DNA of 64,000 nucleotides from SXRF01 sp038043465 (lineage in GTDB: Bacteria > Pseudomonadota > Alphaproteobacteria > Rickettsiales > SXRF01): assembly GCA_038043465.1 (NCBI GenBank), contig JBBTBX010000006.1:248001-312000 (forward strand), given 5' to 3'. This document shows, one piece after another, positions 25,877 to 35,225 of the stretch. The notes beneath the pieces are model-generated. The model was not told the DNA's origin. It ran no database searches and worked only from the letters and a program-made list of their open reading frames with translations. The position numbers and the translations under genes are program-made. Each line of letters starts with the position of its first letter. The stretch's first letter is position 1.

Positions 25877-27698
25877 AATCTGTCCTTTCGCTATTTTCTG
25901 AAACTGAATTTATCAAACGTTTAAAAGCAGGAGAGGTTTTCAGTAAGTTATCGTAAGATCCCTGCGCCTCTATCTGACCATTTTTCAATAGCACAATATT
26001 GTGGCATTGCTGCACCGTAGAAAGACGATGGGCGATTACCACTATAGTTTTTCTGCTATCAATGTCATTGCCTAATCTATTAATTGTTTCCATTACTGAA
26101 CGTTCCGTGACATTATCAAGGGCACTGGTTGCTTCGTCAAGCACCAACAATTGTGGATTATGGTATAATGCCCGCGCCAGACCGATGCGCTGCCTTTGGC
26201 CGCCGGAAAGGCGCACGCCACGCTCTCCAACTACAGAGTTGTATCCATCTGCAAGTTCTGAACTTATAAAATCGTCAATCTGCGCCATTTTTGCGGCACT
26301 AAATACAGCGGTTTCATCAATTTTATTATCATCTATACCAAAGGCTATATTACGGCGAATTGTGTCATCTATAAGAAAAATCTGCTGTGGAACATAGCCT
26401 ATGATATTTTGCCAAGGACGGATTGATTGCGTATCTAATAATTTATCATCAATATAAATTTCACCAGATTCAGGCCGTAAAATACCCGTTATTATATCAG
26501 CTAATGTGCTTTTGCCTGAGCCTGTCGTACCGACCAGCGCGGTAATCTTATGAGCAGGAATTTGTAAGCTTATATTTTTAAGAACTGCTTCAGATTTTTC
26601 AGGATAGGTGAAAGAAACATTCTGCAGATTAATTTCTTTCCCAAGAGTTATATCCGAGATGCCATATTGCTTATCATCAGCTTTATCTACGTTTAGTACA
26701 TTGCATAATTCCAGCATCGCAGGGGTATGGAAACGGATAAGGGTTATTGAATGGAATGCCTGCTGCAGGGCGGGAAGCATACGGTAGCCAATAACTGCAT
26801 ACAAAGCCAGAGTTGGCAATATATCGTTCAACGATTCTTCACGCGTAAGCAAAGCTAAAATTACTATTATCATAGTGCTGAAAGCCAGTATTTCCAGCAG
26901 ATAGCGCGGTAAAACCGCCATTGCTCCACTGGAAGCGTGATAGTGGGCATTAAGCTCGGAAGGCATAGCAAACCTGCTTATAAAATAATCTTCACGCCCT
27001 AATAATTTTACATCCCTGATGCCGCCAAGCACTTCAGAAACCACCTTGTGACACTGCGCTTCCTCTTTCATAGTCTGCTGCCCGATATGCTTAACATGCC
27101 TGCGCAAATTGAAATATATCGCAGCATAACAACCGCCAACAACGCCAAAAACCAGCAAGGTTATAACAGGGTTGATGGTCATAAGTAAGAACAGCATAAA
27201 AACCAGGACAACACCACGCGCCATAAGCTGCATAGCAGGTATCAAAACCCCGTTGACTACACGTGGAATCTGATTCATTAACATTTTTCTCATTTGCGAA
27301 GTATTATTTGACAGAAAATAAATATAAGGTCTGGATGTGTAATCCCTAAGCAATCCCAGTGAAAGCTCATGGCCGCGTTTGTAAGTAAAAGTAAGAACGA
27401 GCCAGTTTACCAGGGCAGAGGTTACATTGGATAAAATCAAAAGAAACAACACTGCGCAGCCAAGATAAGTCAGAAAATCCATATTATTTTCCGCGCCAGA
27501 CAGCAAATAGAGTTTACGTAAAAATGGCTGGGTTTGAATTAACTCAGGGTTCGACGCGACAGCGATAAACGGCATTATAGAGGCAACTCCAAGCACTTCG
27601 AATATTGCTACTACAACCATCCCGGCCCAAAGAAAAGTCACATTCTTCCACCCTTTTAGCGTCAGAAGAAAAATAATTTTTTTGTAAGCTGAATCCAT
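25866..27698 (-). CDS. ABC-type lipid-linked glycan flippase (PglK/MsbA-like)
   Basis: A 610-residue half-transporter. Five to six membrane segments occupy residues about 15-310; the ATPase domain has Walker A ALVGTTGSGKSTLAD (about 385-399), signature RLSGGQRQRIGLARAL and Walker B LLVLDEATSALD, then the switch His in VIAHRLSTV. This form resembles PglK/WlaB, which flips complete undecaprenyl-linked oligosaccharides across the inner membrane. No Wzx-type flippase is present in the run, so this protein probably does that job; MsbA-like lipid A export is the alternative. Confidence 0.88.
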   Translation of the reverse strand: MDSAYKKIIFLLTLKGWKNVTFLWAGMVVVAIFEVLGVASIMPFIAVASNPELIQTQPFLRKLYLLSGAENNMDFLTYLGCAVLFLLILSNVTSALVNWLVLTFTYKRGHELSLGLLRDYTSRPYIYFLSNNTSQMRKMLMNQIPRVVNGVLIPAMQLMARGVVLVFMLFLLMTINPVITLLVFGVVGGCYAAIYFNLRRHVKHIGQQTMKEEAQCHKVVSEVLGGIRDVKLLGREDYFISRFAMPSELNAHYHASSGAMAVLPRYLLEILAFSTMIIVILALLTREESLNDILPTLALYAVIGYRMLPALQQAFHSITLIRFHTPAMLELCNVLNVDKADDKQYGISDITLGKEINLQNVSFTYPEKSEAVLKNISLQIPAHKITALVGTTGSGKSTLADIITGILRPESGEIYIDDKLLDTQSIRPWQNIIGYVPQQIFLIDDTIRRNIAFGIDDNKIDETAVFSAAKMAQIDDFISSELADGYNSVVGERGVRLSGGQRQRIGLARALYHNPQLLVLDEATSALDNVTERSVMETINRLGNDIDSRKTIVVIAHRLSTVQQCHNIVLLKNGQIEAQGSYDNLLKTSPAFKRLINSVSENSERTDYVG

Positions 27699-27705
27699 GA
27701 ATTAC

Positions 27706-28668
27706 CTATAAAGTCTTCAGGTAGGCTTGATAGGCTGTTTTAATTCCTTCATATAGAGGAATTTCTGGCTTCCAACCCAGATTTTTCACGCGCTCAACAT
27801 CAAGCAATTTTCTTGGCGTGCCGTCTGGTTTGCTGCTGTCAAAAACAAGCTTTCCGGTAAACCCGGTAGCTTTTGCCACCATCCCGGCAAGCTCGCGTAT
27901 GGTCAGATCTTCGCCACAACCGATATTAATAGCCGGTAGAACTTCCGGTCTGGTAAGCTCTGTCATCACATTGTCACTGGTAAGCAGGAAGACACAGGCT
28001 TCAGCCAGATCATCGGAATATATAAATTCGCGCTTTGGCGATCCAGTTCCCCAAACCACCATTTCTGCATCGCCACGCAGCTTAGCCTCATGGCATTTGC
28101 GAATCAGCGCGGGCAGAACATGTGAATTTTCCGGATGATAATTATCATTTATACCATAGGTATTAGTTGGTAGAACAGCAAGATACCGAGTGCCGTATTG
28201 CCGGTTATAAGCCCAGCACATTTCAACACCGGCAAGCTTGGCAACAGCATAAGGGCGATTTGTCGATTCCAATGAGCCACTGAATAAATATTCTTCGCGC
28301 ATAGGCTGCGAACAATCACGCGGATAAATGCAGCTAGACCCCATGAAAATCAGCCGTTTTACACCATGCCGATATGCCGCATCAATAACATTGGTCTGAA
28401 TCTGTAAGTTGTTTAAAATAAAATCCGCAGGATAAGTATTATTCGCCTGAATACCGCCAACTTTTGCCGCAGCAAGAAATACGGCTTCCGGTTTTTCCCC
28501 AGAGAAGAAATCTTCCACTGACTGCTGGTTACATAAATCCAATTCCTGATGAGTGCGGGTTTGTAAATTTGTATATCCATGTTTTTCTAAGGAACGTACC
28601 AATGCTGAGCCGACCAAACCACGATGACCGGCAACAAATATTGGAGAATCGAAGGATAATCTACTCAC
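27706..28668 (-). CDS. fcl: GDP-L-fucose synthase
   Basis: A 320-residue SDR epimerase/reductase that turns GDP-4-keto-6-deoxymannose into GDP-L-fucose with NADPH. It has the NADP motif VAGHRGLVGSALVRSL (about 12-27), AAKVGGIQANNTYPADFI, MGSSCIYPRDCSQPM and the catalytic YAVAK (about 139-143), plus the C-terminal DGTPRKLLDVERVKNLGWKP typical of Fcl/WcaG. It lies 8 bp from gmd, its upstream enzyme. Length is normal. Confidence 0.96.
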   Translation of the reverse strand: MSRLSFDSPIFVAGHRGLVGSALVRSLEKHGYTNLQTRTHQELDLCNQQSVEDFFSGEKPEAVFLAAAKVGGIQANNTYPADFILNNLQIQTNVIDAAYRHGVKRLIFMGSSCIYPRDCSQPMREEYLFSGSLESTNRPYAVAKLAGVEMCWAYNRQYGTRYLAVLPTNTYGINDNYHPENSHVLPALIRKCHEAKLRGDAEMVVWGTGSPKREFIYSDDLAEACVFLLTSDNVMTELTRPEVLPAINIGCGEDLTIRELAGMVAKATGFTGKLVFDSSKPDGTPRKLLDVERVKNLGWKPEIPLYEGIKTAYQAYLKTL

Positions 28669-28676
28669 TATTTCCC

Positions 28677-29798
28677 CTATTCACTATGCATAACAGCATT
28701 AAATCCATGTTCCTTGATAAGGACATCGCGCTTTGCCAGCTGTAAATCCGACTGCATCATTTCCGCCACCAGATCCTTGAAAGAAATTTTTGGTATCCAG
28801 CCTAATTTATTTTTTGCTTTTGTCGCATCGCCAAGCAATGTTTCCACTTCCGTTGGCCGGAAATAGCGCGGGTCAACCTTCACCACCACCTGCCCAACCT
28901 TGCATTTTGAAATTTTATCGCTGGCGGATATTTTATCAATAATTGCTACTTCATCAATTCCCTTGCCCTGCCAGCGCAGAACAACCCCAAGCTCGGCAGC
29001 AGCGGCATTTACAAAATCACGCACGCTATATTGCACTCCGGTGGCAATGACAAAATCTTCCGCCTCCTTCTGTTGCAGCATCAGCCACTGCATTTCCACA
29101 TAATCCTTGGCATGTCCCCAATCGCGCAGCGCATCCATATTACCAAGATACAAACAGTCCTGAGTTCCCATATAAATTCGCCCAAGGGCTCTGGTTATCT
29201 TGCGCGTAACGAAAGTTTCTTCTCTAACTGGTGATTCATGGTTGAATAAAATGCCATTGCACGCATAAATCCCATAGGCTTCGCGGTAATTCACAACTAT
29301 CCAGTAGGCATATAGTTTCGCCACAGCATATGGGCTACGTGGATAGAACGGTGTGGTTTCTTTCTGCGGAATTTCCTGCACCATCCCATAAAGTTCGCTG
29401 CTACTTGCCTGATAAAAACGGGTCTTTTTTTCCAGCCCGCAAATGCGGATAGCTTCAAGTAGGCGCAGAGCCCCCAGAGCATCAACATCAGCGGTATATT
29501 CCGGCTCCTGAAAACTCACACTTACATGGCTTTGTGCAGCAAGATTATATATCTCATCAGGCTGGATGGATTGCACCAAACGCACCAGATTAGTACTATC
29601 GGTCATATCGCCGTAATGCAGAATAAACCTACGATTATCAACATGCGGATCCTGATATAGATGATCTATCCTGTCAGTATTAAACAGTGAAGCCCTGCGC
29701 TTTATTCCGTGAACTATATAACCCTTACTTAGCAGCAATTCTGCCAGATAAGAGCCATCCTGACCAGTTACACCAGTTATTAAAGCTATTTTTTCCAT
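28677..29798 (-). CDS. gmd: GDP-mannose 4,6-dehydratase
   Basis: A 373-residue SDR dehydratase forming GDP-4-keto-6-deoxy-D-mannose. Marks are TGVTGQDGSYLAELLLSKGY (about 8-27), YNLAAQSHVSVSFQEPEYT (about 85-103), the catalytic YAVAKLYAYWIVVNYREAYG and the loop NHESPVREETFVTRKI. Full-length for the family. It is the first gene of the leftward 24-kb run, so the operon promoter is expected in 29799-30034. Its product feeds both Fcl and the perosamine-synthase-like enzyme. Confidence 0.96.
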   Translation of the reverse strand: MEKIALITGVTGQDGSYLAELLLSKGYIVHGIKRRASLFNTDRIDHLYQDPHVDNRRFILHYGDMTDSTNLVRLVQSIQPDEIYNLAAQSHVSVSFQEPEYTADVDALGALRLLEAIRICGLEKKTRFYQASSSELYGMVQEIPQKETTPFYPRSPYAVAKLYAYWIVVNYREAYGIYACNGILFNHESPVREETFVTRKITRALGRIYMGTQDCLYLGNMDALRDWGHAKDYVEMQWLMLQQKEAEDFVIATGVQYSVRDFVNAAAAELGVVLRWQGKGIDEVAIIDKISASDKISKCKVGQVVVKVDPRYFRPTEVETLLGDATKAKNKLGWIPKISFKDLVAEMMQSDLQLAKRDVLIKEHGFNAVMHSE

Positions 29799-30034
29799 GA
29801 ACCACCTTCAAACAAAATATTATTCATCGAATCTTTAACTTTTTATATCCCCGCTGTCAAAGTCTTTGCCAGAACACAAACAAATTAAACATAGCAAACA
29901 AAATATTCAGGTATTCATTTGACAAACAATAATAAATTTACTTATTTTCCTGTTTACAACCTTGGATATATTTATAGACAAAAAACACCAACTTATTGTA
30001 TGTATAGAAAAATCAATGTTTAGCAGGAACTGTA
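29799..30034. promoter_or_regulatory. Divergent promoter region of the polysaccharide locus
   Basis: This 236-bp AT-rich gap separates the leftward run (starting with gmd) from the rightward sugar transferase and manC genes, so both promoters should lie here. For the rightward genes a sigma70-like match is TTGACA at 29919-29924 with TATTTT at 29943-29948 (18-bp spacer). No comparably good match was picked for the leftward direction. No gene is visible. Confidence 0.5.
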
Positions 30035-30700
30035 ATGAAAAGTAAAATCATAAAACGTGGCTTTGATATTATAACAGCGATTATCGCGCTAATTATCTTC
30101 GGTCCTATTATTGCTGTAGTTTCCGCTATGGTACTGGCAACTATGGGTAGACCGATATTTTTCCGGCAAATCCGCCCCGGGTTAAAAGGCAAGCCGTTTG
30201 AGATACTTAAATTCCGCAGCATGAAAAATGAAACTGATAACAAAGGTAATCCCTTAAGCGACGAAGAGCGACTCACCAAATTCGGTGACATGCTTCGTAG
30301 TTACAGTATTGACGAGTTGCCACAGCTTATAAACATACTGAAAGGTGATATGAGTGTTGTTGGACCACGCCCGCTGCTCTATGATTTTTTCCCTTATTAT
30401 ACCGTACAGGAAATGCGCCGTCATGAAGTAAAGCCGGGTGTCACTGGTCCAGCGCAGGTTAATGGCCGCAATAACCTGAACTGGGATGACCGCCTGAAGA
30501 TGGATGTTGATTATGTAGATAACTGGTCTCTATGGCTGGATATAAAGATTATTCTCAAAACAGTTCTGGTTGTTCTGAAACGCGATGATGTTAGAACAGA
30601 AGGATATGCAACTTTCCTGAGACTTGATGACTATCGTAAAGAAAAAGAAGTGAAAGATAATTCTGTAGAATCGGAATTAAAAAAACGTTATATCTCATAA
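30035..30700 (+). CDS. Initiating undecaprenyl-phosphate sugar-1-phosphate transferase (PglC-like)
   Basis: A 221-residue monotopic phosphoglycosyltransferase that starts glycan synthesis on undecaprenyl phosphate. An N-terminal membrane helix (residues about 9-35) is followed by RQIRPGLKGKPFEILKFRSM, SIDELPQLINILKGDMSVVG with the catalytic Asp-Glu pair, and RPLLYD plus VKPGVTGPAQVNGRNNL. Short length and lack of the five-helix WbaP domain fit the PglC/WcaJ-core class. It is divergent from the main run, and precedes manC by 52 bp. Confidence 0.93.
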   Translation: MKSKIIKRGFDIITAIIALIIFGPIIAVVSAMVLATMGRPIFFRQIRPGLKGKPFEILKFRSMKNETDNKGNPLSDEERLTKFGDMLRSYSIDELPQLINILKGDMSVVGPRPLLYDFFPYYTVQEMRRHEVKPGVTGPAQVNGRNNLNWDDRLKMDVDYVDNWSLWLDIKIILKTVLVVLKRDDVRTEGYATFLRLDDYRKEKEVKDNSVESELKKRYIS

Positions 30701-30752
30701 GAATTTGCAGTAACTCACCGATGCCTGTTGAAAATAATTTAAGGAATAGACA

Positions 30753-32192
30753 ATGCTTCTACCTGTTATAATTTCTGGTGGTTCTGGTGAGCGTTTATGG
30801 CCAGTTTCCCGCGCCGCTTTTCCTAAACCATTCATCACCATGCCAGACGGAGAGAGCCTTATTCAAAAGGCATTCTTAAGGGCTGCTGCCCAGCCCAATG
30901 TAACAGAAATCCTTACTGTCACTAACCGCGACCATTATTTTAAAACCCGCAGCGAATATAGCGCGGTCAACAAAAACAAAGCAATCACCTCATTTATTCT
31001 TGAGCCAATGGGGAAAAACACCGCTCCTGCCATTGCCATGGCCGCATCTTACGCCAGCGCGATGTATGGCGATGACACAGTTATGCTGATTCTTTCCGCT
31101 GACCAGCTAATAAATAATGTAGAAGCATTCACGCAGGCAATTTCTGCCGCAAAAACCCTTGCTGAGAAAAATCAGCTTGTCACTTTTGGTATTACGCCAA
31201 ACCGTCCGGAAACCGGATATGGTTATATTGAATGTGGCGAAGGGCATATAGTGAAGCGTTTTGTTGAAAAGCCTGATTTAGAAACCGCTAATAAATATGT
31301 CAGTGGTGGAAAACATCTTTGGAATGCTGGTATATTCTGCTTTAAGGCTGGAATTTTCCTGCAGGAACTTGAAGAACATTCGCCTCAGGTAGCACAATCT
31401 GTCAGAAGATCAGTGCCTGATAACTGGACACAGGCAACATATAATTATGTTGAACTTGAAGATGATTTATTCGCAGAAATTCCCAATATCTCGGTTGATT
31501 ATGCGGTTATGGAAAAATCAAAGAACGTGGCGGTTGTCGCTTGTGATATTGGCTGGAATGATGTCGGCTCGTGGAGCGCAATGGGCGACATGCTTGAATC
31601 AGACACCAATAATAACAAGCTGGTTGGCGAAGTTTATACCTATAACAGCTCTAATTGTTTTATTCAGTCTAGCGGACGAACCGTGGCAGCAGTTGGGGTA
31701 CAGAATCTTATTGTGATTGATACGCCTGATGCTCTGCTAGTGACTAATCATGAACAAGCGCAAAACGTCAAACACATTGTAGGACAGCTCAAGGAATGTA
31801 ACAACGCCACCTCAAAGGAACATAGCACGATTTTCCGCCCGTGGGGAAGTTACACTGTACTCGAAGAATCTGCCGGTTTTAAAATCAAACGCCTTGAAGT
31901 TCTTCCCAGTCATAAACTATCCCTACAAACACATAAGCACCGCAGCGAACATTGGGTGGTGGTTTCCGGCAAAGCAACAGTGCAAAATGGCGAAGATATT
32001 TTTGAACTCCTACCCTCGCAATCAACCTATATTCAGGCAGGAAACAAACACCGCCTGCAGAATAACGAGAACGGTATCTTGGTTATTGTCGAAGTGCAAT
32101 GTGGTAATTATCTTGGTGAGGATGACATTACGCGTTTTGATGACACTTACGGGCGTATCAAACCGGAAACAGCGCAGCTAAAAGTCCGCTAG
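30753..32192 (+). CDS. manC: Mannose-1-phosphate guanylyltransferase / mannose-6-phosphate isomerase
   Basis: A 479-residue bifunctional type II enzyme supplying GDP-mannose for Gmd. The guanylyltransferase domain begins LPVIISGGSGERLWPVSRAA (2-21) and includes FVEKPDLETA and WNAGIFCFKAG; the C-terminal cupin isomerase domain has RPWGSYTVLEESAGFKIK, HKLSLQTHKHRSEHWVVVSG with the metal-binding His residues, and GNKHRLQN. A purine-rich AAGGAA lies about 8 nt before the ATG. It probably shares a transcript with the upstream sugar transferase. Confidence 0.96.
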   Translation: MLLPVIISGGSGERLWPVSRAAFPKPFITMPDGESLIQKAFLRAAAQPNVTEILTVTNRDHYFKTRSEYSAVNKNKAITSFILEPMGKNTAPAIAMAASYASAMYGDDTVMLILSADQLINNVEAFTQAISAAKTLAEKNQLVTFGITPNRPETGYGYIECGEGHIVKRFVEKPDLETANKYVSGGKHLWNAGIFCFKAGIFLQELEEHSPQVAQSVRRSVPDNWTQATYNYVELEDDLFAEIPNISVDYAVMEKSKNVAVVACDIGWNDVGSWSAMGDMLESDTNNNKLVGEVYTYNSSNCFIQSSGRTVAAVGVQNLIVIDTPDALLVTNHEQAQNVKHIVGQLKECNNATSKEHSTIFRPWGSYTVLEESAGFKIKRLEVLPSHKLSLQTHKHRSEHWVVVSGKATVQNGEDIFELLPSQSTYIQAGNKHRLQNNENGILVIVEVQCGNYLGEDDITRFDDTYGRIKPETAQLKVR

Positions 32193-32207
32193 ATAAATAC
32201 AAATTCC

Positions 32208-33155
32208 TCAATGACCACTCAAAAAACGCTCAGCTTCTAACGCCGCCATGCAGCCGGTTCCCGCTGCTGTTACAGCTTGTCTGAAGATTTTATCCTGCAC
32301 ATCGCCCGCAGCGAATACACCTGCAATATTGGTTTTTGTGCTGCCTTTCTCGGTTACGATATAGTTATCATTATCCAAGGTTATAACACCCTTGAATAAT
32401 TCAGTATTGGGTGAATGACCGATAGCAACAAATGCACCATCAGTTTTTACATCGGTAATCGCGCCTGTCTTTAAATTTTTAAGGCGCACAGCCGTCAGAG
32501 AATTAGGGTTTTCTGTTCCCAAAAATTCTTCCACAGCACTATCCCAAATCACCGAAATTTTAGGATGGGCAAATAATCTTTCCTGCCCAATTTTTTCGGC
32601 GCGTAAACTGTCGCGGCGGTGAATCAAAGTTACTTTAGAAGCAATATTGGCTAGATAAAGAGCCTCCTCCACCGCGCTATTACCACCACCTATTACCACA
32701 ACTTCTTTATTCTTATAGAAAAACCCGTCGCAAGTAGCACAGGCGGAAACACCAAAACCAGAGAATTTCTGCTCGCTTGGAATCCCCAGCCAGCGTGCGC
32801 TTGCACCAGTGGCAATAACAACAGTATCAGCCACATAACTATCACCAGACTCACCAACCGCTGTAAATGGACGCCCCAATTCTTTTTGCGAAAAATCCAC
32901 CGACATTATGATATCATGGATAATATTAGTGCCAACATGCGCCGCCTGCTTTTCCATCTGCTCCATCAACCATGGCCCTTGAATTGCATGCTCAAACCCC
33001 GGATAATTTTCCACGTCAGTGGTTATAGTAAGCTGACCACCAGGTTGCAGACCATGCACCATAATGGGGTTTAAGCCAGCGCGGGCAGCGTAAATCGAAG
33101 CTGTGCAACCAGCCGCGCCAGAGCCAATGATGAGGATTTTAGTGGTGTGATTCAT
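32208..33155 (-). CDS. trxB: Thioredoxin-disulfide reductase
   Basis: A 315-residue NADPH-dependent flavoprotein that reduces thioredoxin. FAD motif ILIIGSGAAGCTASIYAARA near the N-terminus, redox pair CATC in SACATCDGFFYKNK (about 138-141), NADPH motif VVIGGGNSAVEEAL and the C-terminal GVFAAGDVQDKIFRQAVTAA. The ATG at 33155 (MNHTTK) is preferred because the FAD motif then starts close to the N-terminus; ATGs further upstream add a non-homologous tail. It sits beside a 2-Cys peroxiredoxin on the same strand, a sensible functional pair. Confidence 0.94.
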   Translation of the reverse strand: MNHTTKILIIGSGAAGCTASIYAARAGLNPIMVHGLQPGGQLTITTDVENYPGFEHAIQGPWLMEQMEKQAAHVGTNIIHDIIMSVDFSQKELGRPFTAVGESGDSYVADTVVIATGASARWLGIPSEQKFSGFGVSACATCDGFFYKNKEVVVIGGGNSAVEEALYLANIASKVTLIHRRDSLRAEKIGQERLFAHPKISVIWDSAVEEFLGTENPNSLTAVRLKNLKTGAITDVKTDGAFVAIGHSPNTELFKGVITLDNDNYIVTEKGSTKTNIAGVFAAGDVQDKIFRQAVTAAGTGCMAALEAERFLSGH

Positions 33156-33254
33156 CGTGTATCCCATCCTGTGGATGGCGAAGCCATAGCACAGGATCTG
33201 TTTCAAATTGCATGATATCCTGAGCAACCACTAACGTGGTTCTCAGGATTTATA

Positions 33255-33893
33255 CTAAAGCTTTTTCGCGTGACCTTTGAGATATTTAGCAACACCAGCG
33301 GCATTTGCTTTCATGCCTTCATCGCCACGATTCCAACCTGCTGGGCATACTTCACCATGTTCTTCATGGAACTGAAGCGCATCAACCATCCGCAGTGCCT
33401 CATCAACATTACGCCCCAGTGGCAGATCATTTACCACCTGATGTCGCACGACACCGTTGCCATCAATCATGAATGTGCCACGGAAAGCAACCGCTTCACC
33501 GAGCAGAACATCATAATCACGAGCTATTGATTTTGTTAAATCAGCAACCATCGGGAACTGAATATCACCAATTCCACCTTTTTCAACTGGGGTTTGTTTC
33601 CATGCCAGATGGGTGAAATGCGAATCAACGGAAACCCCGATAACTTCAGTTTTACGCAGCTTGAATTCTTTTATGCGGTTGTTAAAAGCGATAATCTCGG
33701 AAGGGCAAACGAAGGTAAAATCAAGTGGCCAGAAAAACAAAACGCCAATTTTACCTTTTTTGGTTACCTTGCCAGAGGCATCTTTTTTAATGCCTAAATA
33801 GTTGTAAAGATTAAAACTTTCATCAAAGCTACCATCCGCCAAAACGGCTTTAGCAGTAAAATCCGGGGCTTGCTTGCCTACTAATACACTCAT
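33255..33893 (-). CDS. 2-Cys peroxiredoxin (AhpC/TSA family)
   Basis: A 212-residue thiol peroxidase reducing hydrogen peroxide and organic peroxides. The peroxidatic Cys lies in WPLDFTFVCPSE (about 55-66) and the resolving Cys in HGEVCPAGW (about 183-191); FRGTFMIDGNG is the usual active-site Arg segment. An 18-residue insertion (GIKKDASGKVTKKGKIG) precedes the active site. It lies 99 bp upstream of trxB on the same strand, so the two may be co-transcribed for peroxide defence. Confidence 0.95.
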   Translation of the reverse strand: MSVLVGKQAPDFTAKAVLADGSFDESFNLYNYLGIKKDASGKVTKKGKIGVLFFWPLDFTFVCPSEIIAFNNRIKEFKLRKTEVIGVSVDSHFTHLAWKQTPVEKGGIGDIQFPMVADLTKSIARDYDVLLGEAVAFRGTFMIDGNGVVRHQVVNDLPLGRNVDEALRMVDALQFHEEHGEVCPAGWNRGDEGMKANAAGVAKYLKGHAKKL

Positions 33894-34011
33894 GGAACTC
33901 TCCTTAGGAATACTGGGTTAAATTAAAAAATGCCTAGTAAATATATAGGCTCTCTAATATAAGGTTCAAGTGTTGTTTATATAAATCAGAGTTTTTTTGT
34001 CGGATATTATA

Positions 34012-34701
34012 ATGATTGCTTTTTTAAAGCATAATTTTCGTAAACCCCAGCTTATTCCGCTGCTCTTTATCATTACCTCAACCATCACTCTTACCTCGTT
34101 TGGTGTATGGCAGGTTGAGCGTTTACAATGGAAAAATGCACTGGTAAAACAAATTGAGCAGGTGCAACAATTTCCGCCACTGCAAACCCTGCCGACCGAC
34201 TTAAATAATCTCGAATATCGAAAAATTATTTTAACTGGTGTTTTTAAATATGAAAAAGTTTTGCATTTAATTGGTAGGCAAAAAGGTAATTTCCCCGGTT
34301 TTTTCATGCTCACTCCATTTGAATTGGAAAATGACGGGCGTATTATCCTTGTTAATCGTGGATTTTCCCCGAAAGATAAAGAAACCAAACCAGAAGGATT
34401 GCAAACTATAGAAGGGGTAATTCGCCCACCCCGCGAAAAACGCTATTTCGCCCCTGAAAATATGCCTGAGAAAAATGTCTGGTTTTATGAAAATATCCAA
34501 GCAATATCACAGGCTACAGGTCTATCAATTTCACCACTTATAGTAGAACAGGTCGGCAAGGAAAAGAAAGGCGAGTTCCCCATAGTTGGAGACGGCAAGA
34601 TAAATCTGAAAAATGACCATCTTGGTTATGCAATTACATGGTTTGCAACTGCCCTGATTGGCATAATAATGTTTGGATTTTATTATAGGAAATCCAGATA
34701 A
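34012..34701 (+). CDS. SURF1 family cytochrome oxidase assembly protein
   Basis: A 229-residue inner-membrane protein helping assembly of heme a-containing cytochrome c oxidase. Transmembrane helices flank the protein (PLLFIITSTITLTSFGVWQV near residues 15-34 and TWFATALIGIIMFGFYY at the end) with family motifs WQVERLQWK, LPTDLNNLEYRKIILTGVF, LVNRGF, EGVIRPP and HLGYAITWFATA between. ATG at 34012 is chosen; a TTG 15 nt upstream is possible. Position before thrC and an M16 peptidase is a conserved alphaproteobacterial arrangement. Confidence 0.93.
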   Translation: MIAFLKHNFRKPQLIPLLFIITSTITLTSFGVWQVERLQWKNALVKQIEQVQQFPPLQTLPTDLNNLEYRKIILTGVFKYEKVLHLIGRQKGNFPGFFMLTPFELENDGRIILVNRGFSPKDKETKPEGLQTIEGVIRPPREKRYFAPENMPEKNVWFYENIQAISQATGLSISPLIVEQVGKEKKGEFPIVGDGKINLKNDHLGYAITWFATALIGIIMFGFYYRKSR

Positions 34702-34718
34702 TGATGCAGGTTTTAGTA

Positions 34719-34746
34719 TTGACAAATAGCCATATTAATGTATGGT
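34719..34746 (+). promoter_or_regulatory. Promoter and candidate operator of brnTA module 1
   Basis: TTGACA at 34719-34724 and TATGGT at 34741-34746 form a sigma70-like pair with a 16-bp spacer. The predicted start falls on or beside the brnT ATG at 34752, implying a leaderless mRNA. An inverted repeat CCATA-N6-TATGG (34730-34745) covers the spacer and -10, a fit site for autorepression by BrnA. Confidence 0.5.
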
Positions 34747-34751
34747 GATAT

Positions 34752-35000
34752 ATGAAAAGATATTTTGAATGGGACGAAGGAAAAAACGAATTAAATCAGA
34801 AAAAACATGGGGTTTCATTTGCGAAAGCAACAAAGGCTTTTTTGGATGTAAATCTTGTTATTAGGGAAGATATAACCCATAGCACAACTGAAGAACGTTA
34901 TTTCTGTTTTGGAAAAATTGATAATAAAGTCATGACCGTGCGTATTTTTGGAGCAGCGTACTGGCGAAAAGGAGAAAAATTTTATGCACAAAGAGATTAA
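34752..35000 (+). CDS. brnT: BrnT family toxin
   Basis: An 82-residue RelE-fold ribonuclease toxin. Family marks are YFEWDEGKNELNQKKHGVSF at the N-terminus (W-D-x-x-K-N...KHGVSF), EERYFCFGKID in the middle and the C-terminal GAAYWRKGEKFYAQ typical of one BrnT subgroup. No ribosome site precedes the ATG. The gene lies between surf1 and thrC and overlaps brnA by 17 bp, the usual toxin-first order. Confidence 0.9.
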   Translation: MKRYFEWDEGKNELNQKKHGVSFAKATKAFLDVNLVIREDITHSTTEERYFCFGKIDNKVMTVRIFGAAYWRKGEKFYAQRD

Positions 35001-35223
35001 TTATGAAGAAAATCCATTTGGCAATGTCAAGGTTGGAAAACGCATTCTACTTCCAGACTTACCTTCCCCAGCTGAACTTGCTAAAGCGGAAAAGACTACT
35101 AAGATTACTTTGTCTATCAGCAGCGACAGTCTGAATTTCTTTAAAAAAGAAGCAGCAAAATATAATGTCCCGTATCAGGCAATGATTCGTCGCCTGCTCG
35201 ATGAATATCGCAGTAAAATATAA
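34984..35223 (+). CDS. brnA: BrnA family antitoxin
   Basis: A 79-residue antitoxin with a C-terminal ribbon-helix-helix fold: TTKITLSISSDSLNFFKKEA then YQAMIRRLLDEYRSKI (about 37-79). It should bind BrnT and repress its own promoter. The start is placed at ATG 34984 (MHKEINYEENP), 12 codons inside the longest frame, giving a typical 17-bp overlap with brnT. It ends 2 bp before thrC, so thrC may be co-transcribed with the module. Confidence 0.88.
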   Translation: MHKEINYEENPFGNVKVGKRILLPDLPSPAELAKAEKTTKITLSISSDSLNFFKKEAAKYNVPYQAMIRRLLDEYRSKI

Positions 35224-35225
35224 GC

